A DNA stretch of 64,000 bases from Phytophthora sp. 'mugwort' (lineage: Eukaryota; Oomycota; Peronosporomycetes; Peronosporales; Peronosporaceae). The DNA is taken from contig JAUCEF010000007.1 of assembly GCA_033558025.1 (NCBI GenBank), positions 8,184,001 to 8,248,000 on the forward strand, read 5' to 3'. Both the position numbers and the translations under genes were made by a program. The notes under the pieces are model-generated. The model worked only from the letters and a program-made list of their open reading frames with translations. It made no database searches and was not told where the DNA came from. Positions 11,006 through 20,436 of the stretch are shown here, piece after piece (positions within the stretch are counted from its first letter, which is position 1; each line of letters begins with the position of its first letter).

Positions 11006-13036
11006 ATGGAACTCGCTTCTGTTGCCCCTCCGTTTAGCGGACGGGCGAGCACCGGTGGAGAAAGCACCAACGCCAAGCGGAAACTTGAGAGCGCGCATTC
11101 CCCTTTTTCGCTCTCGGCATCGTCCTCGCCCTCGGGCTCCCCGACCGCCGCTTCGGACAGCTACAAACCCTTTCGAGCCAACGCAGACGCGCTCCCGTCC
11201 CCGGATTCGCATCCCAAGGTGCGACGTCGTGCTGCTGCTGGGCCTTCTTCGCTGACGCGCTGCTACTCGGACGGGAAAATGTAAAGTTCTTACTTTTTTT
11301 CTATAGATGTTCTTTCTGATGGAGGTTTGTTAACTGTTTGTTGCTGCTCGTTCGACTAGCTCAACGGCGTTCGGAGAGTTGCTGACTGCAGATGGAGCAG
11401 CAGATGGTCAAAGACCACCTGCGTCCAGGATCTGTCCTGTGTCGCCAGCACCGACACAGCACAATACGACGCCGCATAAGAAAAGCATTTCGCCACGAGC
11501 TGGTGTTTGTCCGTCGCCCGGACTGCACCGCAATCCGTTCCTGGATGATGGGGCCTGGCCACTGAGCGTCTCGAGAGGTAAAGTTGTTTTTATCAAGCCG
11601 ACGACCGGAAAATCCAGTCGCGGCAATGTTGGGAGACTGGAATCCAGGCATTTTGCTGACGTTCATGTGCCGTTGCTTTGCCGTTTATGCTAATTTGTTC
11701 AGGTCCGACGTCGACATCATCGACACTTGTCACCAAGAACAACAACAACAACACGACGCTTCCGCGGCAGTCGGGTGCCAGCTGTGTGATGTTTACTCCA
11801 CCGACGCCGAATAAGCGAGTTTGCAGCCAGCAAGGCTTCACACAAAGCAAGGCGGGTGCGACTGCCACGTCCGGTAACTGGGCGCCATCTCTTACGCAAG
11901 CGAGAAAGCGCTCTCTGGGGGCGTCTGATGCATCTCACTTTGCTAGTGCGTCTCCGTCTGATAAGCGAGCATCATTGTCTATTGAGATGATTCTAGAGAG
12001 CCGAAGCAATGGCGTTGCAGGGGCACTGTCTTCCTGCTCGTCGTCTTCTTCGACTCCGCCGGTCACTGTACTTCCCCGAGGCAGCGTGAGCGCACCGAAA
12101 AGGATGTACCCGCCCCAGCAACGTCGCAGTCGGAACCCAGGCAACTTGTCGCTGGACCTATCGCAGGTAGACCAAGCAAACTTCGACCCGTGCACCACTG
12201 CGACCGGCGCGTCGAAGCGACGAAATGACCAGGCTGCAGTGTGCTCGAAGTTGACGGACTTCCTGTACATTGGTGGTGCACTAGCAGCCAAAAACAAGTC
12301 GATGCTGATCCAGAACGGCATTACGCATGTCATTAACTGCGCAGCCAGCGTGGCTCCAGCTTCCTTCCCGGAGTACTTTTGCTACTTCAATATCAGGCTT
12401 CGTGACCATTCATCGCAGGACATTGCGAGACATTTTTATAGCATGTTCGACTTCATCGAGCGTGCTCGCGAGTGCGGTGGACGGATCTTATTGCACTGTG
12501 TGAAGGGTATTTCTCGCTCACCGACGATGGCAATCGCGTACTTGATGTGGTACAAGCACATTGGAATGTATAAGGCGCTGGACTTTGTGCGTCAGGCGCG
12601 CCCGATTGTAGACCCGAATGCTGGTTTCATCTTTCAATTGACTGAGTGGGAACATCTTCACCCGGAAGGCAGACTGAAATTCCAGCGCACGATCGTTTTT
12701 CGTATGGATGTGGCGTACACCAACCCCGACAAAAGTGGCAACAATAACGGAATTGTGGCAACGAAGAATCCGCTATTTGTGGGCCCGCTGCCAGGCATCA
12801 GCGAGAGCTACTTCCGCGACCCGACAAAGGATATCGGTGAGCTCTGTTTGATCGTAGCGTGCGCTGACTATATGTTCGTTTGGTGTGGCACCGACGTCAA
12901 TGAAGATCAAGTGGAGGTGGCTGAGAGCGGTGCGCTGATCCTGCAGCGCTACGAAGCGTTCCCAGTCAAGTGCGACAGTGTGAGGCAAGGACAGGAGCCC
13001 GTGGCTTTCTGGGACCTTGTTGGCGACGACATTTGA
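11006..13036 (+). CDS. dual-specificity protein phosphatase with gelsolin-like C-terminus (MKP1-like)
   Basis: Exons 11006-11280, 11360-11577 and 11703-13036 join in phase and encode 608 residues. About 330 residues of Ser/Pro/Thr-rich low-complexity sequence precede the phosphatase domain, which starts near TDFLYIGGALAAKN (about residue 347). The active-site loop HCVKGISRS is intact, with catalytic Cys430, the preceding FNIRLRDHSSQDI supplies the general-acid region, and NAGFIFQLTEWE closes the domain. After it, CLIVACADYMFVWCGTDVN and the following helix resemble a gelsolin/villin repeat. This combination is known from plant MAP kinase phosphatase 1 (AtMKP1), so dephosphorylation of MAP kinases is the likely role. 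An alternative is an actin-linked phosphatase. The first exon is short of conserved features, so the start rests on the ATG and phase. Confidence 0.85.
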
Positions 13037-13517
13037 CAATGTATAGTACATAACTCACGTTCAAAGTAGTTGCAAGAGCAGCTAGGTTAGAACGCGCGAC
13101 CAAACACCACGTTGCCTCTAGGTAAGAACTTATGCGCATACACAAGTATAGTCTTAGCATTGACTTGCTGCACTTATTATACTGTACCTGTAGTAACAAC
13201 AATGAGCCAACGCAGTTTACGATGTGGAGTGTTTAGTACCTAAACAATTGCCATGAGCACTACAGCACTGGAGATACAGTACGAGTCTAGTATTACAGTA
13301 TACCCATTCACAGTGCCTTCTAACCGAACTTTGAGATGCGTGCCTTTGTGCAAGTGCGACTGGTGACCAATCAAAAGGCCACCACCGCCGGTATCTTGCA
13401 CGAAGCGGTGGAGGCGATTGGCAGCGAGCGGCTCAGAAGGCAGACAAGAGACGAGTTGATTCGGGCGTGGCCCGCCGAGCACTTCGTCACTTTGACTCGC
13501 TCCGAGCCATCCACAGC
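13037..13517. other. spacer with two overlapping short frames
   Basis: Contains the 3' flank of the phosphatase gene and the 5' region of the SPKK-rich gene. The only notable content is the pair of short frames at 13253-13521, listed separately. Confidence 0.4.
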
Positions 13518-13521
13518 ATGA
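13253..13521 (+). other. two overlapping short frames, possible broken small gene or uORFs
   Basis: Frame A runs 13253-13366 (37 codons from ATG) and frame B runs 13336-13521 (61 codons from ATG). Both read like ordinary protein: A ends ITVYPFTVPSNRTLR and B begins MRAFVQVRLVTNQK. A single-base shift near 13335 would merge them into one protein of about 88 residues. B ends with a TGA that overlaps the next gene's ATG (ATGA at 13518-13521). They may be uORFs of the SPKK-rich gene, a small gene with a frame error, or a decayed one. No family recognised. Confidence 0.3.
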
Positions 13522-15125
13522 CGGCTACCAGCAACATGAGCGCCACACTGCTGCTCGTGACGGGGCTGCTCAGCGTGAGCATGGCCGCCATGGGCTATTA
13601 CTATCTGCAGATAAACAGCAAGAAGACGCGTACGCCCTCCGCTGACGAAAGTGAGACTGGCGAGTATAAAGGCCAGAAGGGGCCGGCCGCTTGCCCGTCC
13701 TCGCGCGGCTTGACCGACGAGGAGAAGCTCTCTGGTGCTAAATGTCCAGTGACGAGCATGTTAGCGAGCTCCACAGGAAGCAGCCAGGACGACAAAGAGG
13801 AAAGCGTCGCCTCCCCGACCGAGGAGACCGTAACTACATCCGTTGAAGCACTTAAACCGGCACCTGCTTGCCCGAAGATACTTCACACGAATCCGAAGCA
13901 GGTGGTGGATAATGTTGTCGAGTCTCCGGTAAAGATGGCGGTGCAGCCTCACGCTGTCGTTGAAACCACGAAGCATGCTGGTGCTAGCCCTAAGAAGGAG
14001 GTTACTTCAAGCCCTAAGAAGGAAGTTGCTGCAAGTCCTAAGAAGGAGATCCCGAAGAGCAGCCCGAAGGAGACACCGAAGAGCAGTCTGAAGACGACCG
14101 CTGAGAGCCCGAAGGTGGCAGAGGAGCCTACGGTTCTCGAGCTGCCTCAGCCAGTCCATGCCAGCCCAGATAAGGCCCTCGAGAGCCCAATGAAGACAGA
14201 TGCGAGCCCTAAGAAAGCTACTGAAAGCCCCACGGAGGAGGCCGAGCTTGCAGCCATTGAATTGCCGAAGCAGGATCCTGCCAGTCCGATAAAGACCCCT
14301 GAAAGCGCCAAGAAACCCGTTGAGGCCCCTGAGAGCCCCAAGAAGGTCGTTGAGAGCCCCAAGAGGGTAATTGTTAGCCCTAAGAAAGCTGCTGAGCTTG
14401 CATCTGCAGTGGAAGAGCAGGATGCCGTCACCAGAAAGTCGAGCGAGGATTTTGTCGTCACCCAAGCCGCTATTGAAACTGCGCATGCGTTCACAGACGA
14501 ACTACTTCAGAAATCGCTAGAGAATATTACGCTGGAGCATGAGGAGTACGTCCAAGTCGAGTTGACACAGTCGATGACGCTCTCACAAAGCACGCCAGAG
14601 TTCATTAACATCGAAGATGCTCTAGCGAAGACCGAGGGGGGAAAGATCCAGACATCTGCGGCCACGGAGGATGAAGAAAGCATTGTCGAGGAGGAGGAGG
14701 AGCAGGAGCAGGTTTCGGTTGAGCCGGCACCTGTCGTTGAGGCGGCTGTGGAATCGGAGGCGCTGGCTACTCTGGCTTCGCCTAAGAGCCCGCATACGTC
14801 ATCCACATCATGGGAGGATATCTCATCCAGCCCGGTCGTGAGGGCGCCATCTGCTGAGGAGACTGCGACTTCGTTGTCGGTGGACACCACAACTGAAAGC
14901 CCCCAGTCTACTGCGTCTGTTGAGTCTGCTGAGGCTGCTGAGGCTCTCTTGATTAGCGTTCCGGCCGAAAACACCGAGAATACCGAAGCTCCTGTTAAAG
15001 ACAAACACGCGGTCTCACCCGTGAGCAGTGGTGGCTCGTCATCCGGCAAACGCAGCCGCAACCGGTCCAAGAAGGCCAAGAACAAACGGAAGAAAGCCAA
15101 GAAGCATCAGACATTCAAAGCTTGA
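13518..15125 (+). CDS. SPKK-repeat-rich protein with N-terminal membrane anchor
   Basis: A 535-residue single-exon protein that I do not recognise as a named family. The ATG at 13518 is followed by a hydrophobic segment (about residues 9-29, ATLLLVTGLLSVSMAAMGYYY), a signal anchor. Most of the rest is low complexity. Residues roughly 150-300 carry many copies of SPKK/SPKE-type motifs, like the DNA-binding repeats of histone H1 and candidate proline-directed kinase sites. An acidic Glu/Val-rich part follows. The C-terminus is very basic (KRSRNRSKKAKNKRKKAKK). A membrane-anchored protein with a nucleic-acid-binding or phospho-regulated tail is inferred. The frame continues upstream to a GTG at 13467, but the ATG gives the sensible N-terminus. 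It overlaps by 4 bases the short frame ending at 13521. Confidence 0.75.
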   Translation: MTATSNMSATLLLVTGLLSVSMAAMGYYYLQINSKKTRTPSADESETGEYKGQKGPAACPSSRGLTDEEKLSGAKCPVTSMLASSTGSSQDDKEESVASPTEETVTTSVEALKPAPACPKILHTNPKQVVDNVVESPVKMAVQPHAVVETTKHAGASPKKEVTSSPKKEVAASPKKEIPKSSPKETPKSSLKTTAESPKVAEEPTVLELPQPVHASPDKALESPMKTDASPKKATESPTEEAELAAIELPKQDPASPIKTPESAKKPVEAPESPKKVVESPKRVIVSPKKAAELASAVEEQDAVTRKSSEDFVVTQAAIETAHAFTDELLQKSLENITLEHEEYVQVELTQSMTLSQSTPEFINIEDALAKTEGGKIQTSAATEDEESIVEEEEEQEQVSVEPAPVVEAAVESEALATLASPKSPHTSSTSWEDISSSPVVRAPSAEETATSLSVDTTTESPQSTASVESAEAAEALLISVPAENTENTEAPVKDKHAVSPVSSGGSSSGKRSRNRSKKAKNKRKKAKKHQTFKA

Positions 15126-15326
15126 TAGGGACCGTTCGTATAAGCGCCACCCGATCTTGATCTGTCTGTAGATCTCCTTGCGGCTCAGGTGCATGTAATT
15201 AGTTATTGAATATAGCGACAGTGCGCTTCACCTGCAGTGGGTGCGCACACTTTTTTGATGAAAGCATGCCGTAAGTTAGTACTACGTGTCTACCAACGTG
15301 CGAGCCTCAGCTTAACTCCAAGAAGG
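15126..15326. other. convergent spacer
   Basis: 3' flanks of the SPKK-rich gene (plus) and the PX gene (minus). Nothing else seen. Confidence 0.5.
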
Positions 15327-15853
15327 TCACACGTAGAGCTGCGTGGACAGCTTAAGGCCCAGGAACTGGCGCACGTGGTCGTCGTCAGCAATACCTGGGA
15401 TCTGTAGCAAGTGGTGCAAAAAGCCCTGTAGCAGCTCCTTGCGTCTGGCCAGAAAGTCTGGGTTCAGATCCCGGCAGCAATAAGTCTTGGGCGGCAACTC
15501 GGGCAGACGGTTGCCTGCTTTGAAGCGTACACTGCCGAACACAGTCGTCAGCATGGGGCGTCAGTCTTCTCTGGACTGTGACTGCAGCCTCCTACCTCGA
15601 TTGTAGACGGTCGAATTCCCTGAAGCGGCGCAGCACCTTCCAGTTGCGCCGCCCGTTCTGGATCTGAAGCTCGTATAGCGCGTACTCGTCACCCTTCACC
15701 AGGTACTTGATGATGGCCACAGTGAAGTAGTCTGGGCCTGTTGACAGGTAGAACGGGTAGAGTATTACAATCACATCGCGCATAATGAATTATACGTCAG
15801 TGCGCACCGTAGCGCAGAGACCACGCGTTCTCAGGCAGGTACACGAGCGACAT
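15327..15853 (-). CDS. small PX-domain protein, three exons
   Basis: Exons in transcript order are 15853-15808, 15737-15596 and 15531-15327, joined in phase across GT-AG introns of 70 and 64 bp, encoding 130 residues. The whole protein is essentially one phox-homology (PX) domain, which binds phosphoinositides (usually PI3P) on endosomes. DYFTVAIIKYLVKGDEYALYELQI begins the beta-sheet. RRFREFDRLQS is the RRxxEFxxL motif whose first Arg contacts the 3-phosphate. LPELPPKTY is the PPK loop, and the C-terminal helices include FLHHLLQIPGIADDDHVRQFLGL. With no further domains it resembles the smallest sorting nexins (SNX3-like). Its start lies 220 bp from the divergent myosin, which also ends in a PI3P-type (FYVE) finger. 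Confidence 0.85.
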
Positions 15854-16073
15854 GGTGCCCCAGCTAGTTAAGCTCTTAGCGGATATCCGATCTGATTCGA
15901 TCAACCTCTGTCAAAATCTCTCTTTGCTCTTATTCGTCTAAATATGCGAATTATACATTCTTTCAACCTATCAACAGTCAATCTGCGACAATGCGTCGTA
16001 ACGTCGGAGAGAAGTAGAAGTAGCGCGTAAGAAGGGTGAAGCACCCAAGTTCCTCTCTGTCTACAGCGCCGCG
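15854..16073. promoter_or_regulatory. 220-bp bidirectional promoter region
   Basis: Separates the divergent start codons of the PX protein (minus, 15853) and the myosin (plus, 16074), so it must hold both promoters and 5' UTRs. A pyrimidine-rich stretch (ATCAACCTCTGTC then TCTCTCTTTG, about 15899-15925) is a candidate initiator-type core element. No TATA box near the expected positions. Confidence 0.5.
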
Positions 16074-19000
16074 ATGCAGGTCTACGTGCGTGTGCGTGAC
16101 CTAGAGGCCGAATACGAATGGAATCGCGGCCGCGTGCTGCGTCGTCTCGAGCGCGACGTCTCCAAGGTCCTTGTGCAGCTCAACGACAGCGACGCAACCG
16201 TCGAAGTCGATGAAGCGCAAGATGTGCGCATGGCCAACGAGCTGGCGGCCGGCCTGACGCTCGCAGATGTGGACAACCTGGACGCACTTACACACCTGCA
16301 CGAGCCCGCGTTTGTGGACTACTTGGCGCAGCGGTACGGCGTGGACCAGGTCTACTGCAGGTCTGGGGCTGTGCTTATTGCGGTGAATCCGTTCAAGGAG
16401 ATCGCGGGGCTCTATAATCTACACAAGTTCCACGATGAGCTGCCTGGCTGGGCAGCACTGCCCCCACATGTGTTCTCCATTGCGGAGGGAGCGTATCAGT
16501 CCCTACGACGACGACTACACGAGCCTGGAGAGGGTAAGAAGAACCAGACGATCCTCGTCAGTGGAGAGAGCGGGGCAGGCAAGACGGAGACGACCAAATT
16601 TATCATGAATTATTTAGCAGAGAGCAGTCGAAGCATGGCTGCAGCGACGAGCAGAAATGAAAGGAAGCGGGCGATCAGCGGCAGTGAACTCATGAGCGCG
16701 AATCCGATCTTGGAGAGCTTCGGCAATGCGAGGACGCTGCGAAATGACAATAGCAGTCGATTTGGAAAGTTTGTGCGCATGTTCTTTGACGGACATGAAC
16801 TGGACACGTCACTCAGCATGGTGGGGACTTCTGTGGAGACGTACCTGTTGGAAAAAGTGCGCGTAGTCCACCAGAGCGACGGAGAACGGAATTTCCACGT
16901 GTTTTATGAGCTGTTAGCTGGTACGGATGATCGTATGAAGAGGGAGCTGCGTCTTGAAACCCTGTCGGCGAATGATTTTCAGTACCTTAATGGCGGACGT
17001 TGCTTCCAGCGAAATGATGGCGTGCGCGACGACAAGCAGTTCCAATTGGTTCTACAATCTATGAAAGTTTTGGGCTTTACAGACGTCGAACAACGAGCGA
17101 TCTGGAAGATTTTGAGTGCGCTGCTACATCTCGGAAATGTGTTATTTGTTTCATCAAGCGAAGATGAAGGGGAGGATGATAATGGAACTGCATCGGCACC
17201 GTGTCGATTGGCATCTGCTTCTCCGTCTTCACTTACGGTGCAAGAGCATCTCGAAATTGTATCAAAACTTTTTGTGGTGGATCAGGAGGAACTGATATCA
17301 GCTTTGACTACGAGGAAAATCAGTGTTGGTGGCGAAACATTTCATGCAAATTTGAGTCTCGCGCAGTGTGGAGATGCCCGAGACGCGATGGCTCGCTCAT
17401 TATACGCATTTCTGTTCCAATTTCTGGTCTCGAAAGTCAACTCAGCCTCGCCACAGATCCAGGAATCCGTGGATCTTACAGGCAAACCTGCAAATAAGGA
17501 TATAACGGCACCCTGCATCGCAGTTCTGGATATCTTCGGGTTTGAAGAGTTCGAGGTTAATCAGTTCGAGCAGTTTTGTATTAATTATGCAAACGAAAAG
17601 CTGCAGTACCAGTTTATCCAAGATATTCTTTTGACGGAACAGCAGGCACATATTGAAGAAGGGATCAAGTGGAATGCGGTCGACTATGAAGACAATGCCA
17701 TGTGTTTGGAGATGCTTGAGCAACGTCCCAGCGGCATTTTCTCTCTTTTGGACGAGGAATGCGTTGTTCCGAAAGGGAGCGATGTAGGTTTTGCACGAAA
17801 ACTGTATCAACGGCTGCAAGATCACAGTAATTTCAGTGCCTCTCGGACGGAACAGGCCGACTTTGCATTCCAAATCCATCACTACGCGGGTAATGTACGC
17901 TACCAAGCTGAAGGGTTTTGTGAGAAGAACAAGGATCAGCCCAATGCAGAGCTGTTTAGCGTCTTGGGCAAAACTAGTGACGCGCATTTACGCGAGTTAT
18001 TCGAGTTTTTCGAAGCCAGTGAGTCGGCGCAATTGCAACTTGGGCAGCCGAAGCTGAGGCGGCGATCGTCAGTACTTAGTACTGTCGGTATCGGCTCTCA
18101 GTTCAAGCAGCAGTTAGCAAGTTTGCTGGATGTCGTACAGCAGACACAGACACACTATATCCGCTGCATTAAGCCTAACGACGAGAGTGCAAGTGACCAG
18201 TTTGACAGGGCTAAGGTGTCAAGTCAACTGCGCTACGGTGGTGTGCTAAAGGCTGTGGAGATTATGCGCCAATCATTCCCCGTTCGCATGACCCACCTCG
18301 ACTTTGTCAAGCAGTATCGACTTTTGGTGACAACGAAGCCGGACTGTGACCGTAAAACTGTTTTAATGTGGAGTGCTGCAGAACTTCTAGAAGCGCTGAA
18401 AGTCGACCTTGCTGAGGTTGGTAAAACGCGTGTGTTTTTGCGTCAACAGGCCTTCCATCAACTGGAGAAACAACGCGAACATGTAGTCGCAGCATCAGCA
18501 GTAATGCTACAAAGTTTATGGCGTGGCAGACAGCAGCATCGAGTGTATATTAGACAATTGCAGGTATTGTTAAGTATCCAAGTGCGGTGGAAGGCCATTT
18601 TGGAGAAAAAGCGACGTATTGCTCGATGGAATAAGGGAGCAAGCGTAATTCAGCATGCAATGCACTACTGGGTACAGACGATTAAACTTCGTCGTCACCA
18701 AAGCGCATTAGTCATTCAGCGTGTCTTTCGGAGATGGTTTCAAACACGCATTGAGCTGTCAAAGGCAGCTTCTGCCAGAAGATTGAGGCAAGAAGATAAA
18801 GCTGCGGATCCATTGAGCTACAGTGGTCGCGAAAGTGAACTGAGCATCGAAACGTTGGAAGAGGATCTGCTCTCCACAGCAACCGCTTCAGTCGGAACAA
18901 GTGCGTACTCGGAGGATATCGAACATTCTTCTCTTGGCGCAGTGCGAAGAGCTACTCTCCGTGGCGAATTTGGTGATGAAATTGACGGTGAGAATGCCAT

Positions 19001-20101
19001 GCTGAAGAAGGCTCTGAAGGAGGTTGAGCGGCTTCGTCGCAGGGCGGAAGCTGCTGAGGCCGCACTATCCCATTATGCTGGGCGAGATCTCGACGCCGTT
19101 TCCGGTGATGCGAGTGACGGCAGCAACTTTTTGTGGAGACAATTGAATACTTCCAACCTTAGGATTGATCGATATGGTAACACTGTGTTACATCAAGCTG
19201 TGGAGAGAGGCAACGTGGAACTCGCCTGTGCGCTTCTTGTTAGTGAGGCAAGTGGAGCGCTTGACATGCTGCAGCAAGCTGAGACGCAGCATGGGTACTC
19301 TCCACTGCATGTTGCTGTTCGTGGCGGCAATTTTGAGATGGTGAGTCTGTTTTTCCGCCCAGAAGTGCTGCCACATGTCGACTTAAATTTCAGTGATCGT
19401 GAGGGAAACACAGCGCTACACTTGGCCACTCAGCTTCAAGTGAAATTTGCGTCGCGGGTGCTTGAGCTGCTCTTATGTTTCGGTGCTGAAGCAAATGCAG
19501 TAAACTTCTTGAAACAAACCCCTTTGCACCTCTGTTCCATGATCAAGCGCAGTGGTTCTGCAACATGTGAGCTCATGGAGACACTTTTGAGACACAAGGC
19601 AGACCCGCAGAAAATTGATTTCCTAAAGCGCTCGCCACTGCACTACTGCATGGAGAAAGGTATGCATATAGAAATAATTAGTCGAAATATATGCTAACTT
19701 GGATGTGTTTTTGTCTGTAGATATGGAGGACGAGGCTGTTTTATTGATGAAGCATGGAGCAGACATGAATTTACCGGACGGTGAAGGAGGACGCGTCATA
19801 TCGAACCCAAAAGCTACTGGTGTAAGTCGAGTGTTGTTTGTATCCCTCTGGTTTGCTTCGATAGGATTAGTTACTTATTTTTTTGCAGCTCTTGCGTTTC
19901 TTGCGCGTGACGCCGTCGTGGATCCCCGATACCGATGTGAGCGAGTGCATGGTCTGCCTCGAGCCATTCCCGTTCTTCTTTTCGCGGAAGTGTCACTGCG
20001 ACCGCTGCGGCCGCGTCTGCTGTTCCGACTGTGCGCCGTCAAGTTCGTCGTGGAACGGCCGCTTTTGCTTCGACTGCAAGCACTACGCACACTACGCGTG
20101 A
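16074..20101 (+). CDS. unconventional myosin with IQ, ankyrin and FYVE domains
   Basis: Exons 16074-19659, 19721-19821 and 19889-20101 join in phase and encode 1299 residues. The motor head (about 60-760) has the P-loop GESGAGKT at 164-171, switch I NDNSSRFGKF, switch II DIFGFEEF and the actin-contact HYIRCIKPN region. Four IQ-like segments follow (for example VMLQSLWRGRQQHR and ALVIQRVFRRWFQTR), then a short coiled coil (LKKALKEVERLRRRAEAAEAA). Four to five ankyrin repeats (from YGNTVLHQAVERGNVELA to LLMKHGADMNLPD) come next, and a C-terminal FYVE-type zinc finger with RKCHCDRCGRVCC. The FYVE part would target PI3P membranes, so the protein likely moves or tethers endosomes on actin. Such head/tail combinations are typical of stramenopile myosins. 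The FYVE basic motif has Cys where most have His. Confidence 0.93.
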
Positions 20102-20436
20102 TGCTGAAAAACTCGCGTATTTACTATTTTAATTCGTATTGTTAGATTTAGTTACAAAGTTCACTACATACAGGCCAAATTCAGTTTAGATACATGCCGA
20201 GTGTGCATGAGCATGAGCTGACCAGATAGATGATCACGGATCTGCACATGCTTATTGACGGAATGTCATCAACTGTTCGGCTTGCAGTCTCGGTGAAGGA
20301 GACATTTAGTGCAGCACTCAAAAAACTAATGAAACGCATTTATGGGGAAAATTGAGCTCTAACGTCTACTATAGTAGGACTCAGGCTATCGAGTAGGCTA
20401 GTACATGTAGTAAGTATCCCGCAACTCGCTTGAATT
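20102..20436. other. convergent spacer
   Basis: Lies between the 3' ends of the myosin (plus) and the CDKAL1-type gene (minus). AT-rich in parts; no gene, RNA or repeat recognised. Confidence 0.5.

Noticed and set aside
14007..15100. Minus-strand frames of 115-197 codons opposite the SPKK-rich gene
   Set aside because: They are low-complexity antisense translations of the repeated SPKK codons.
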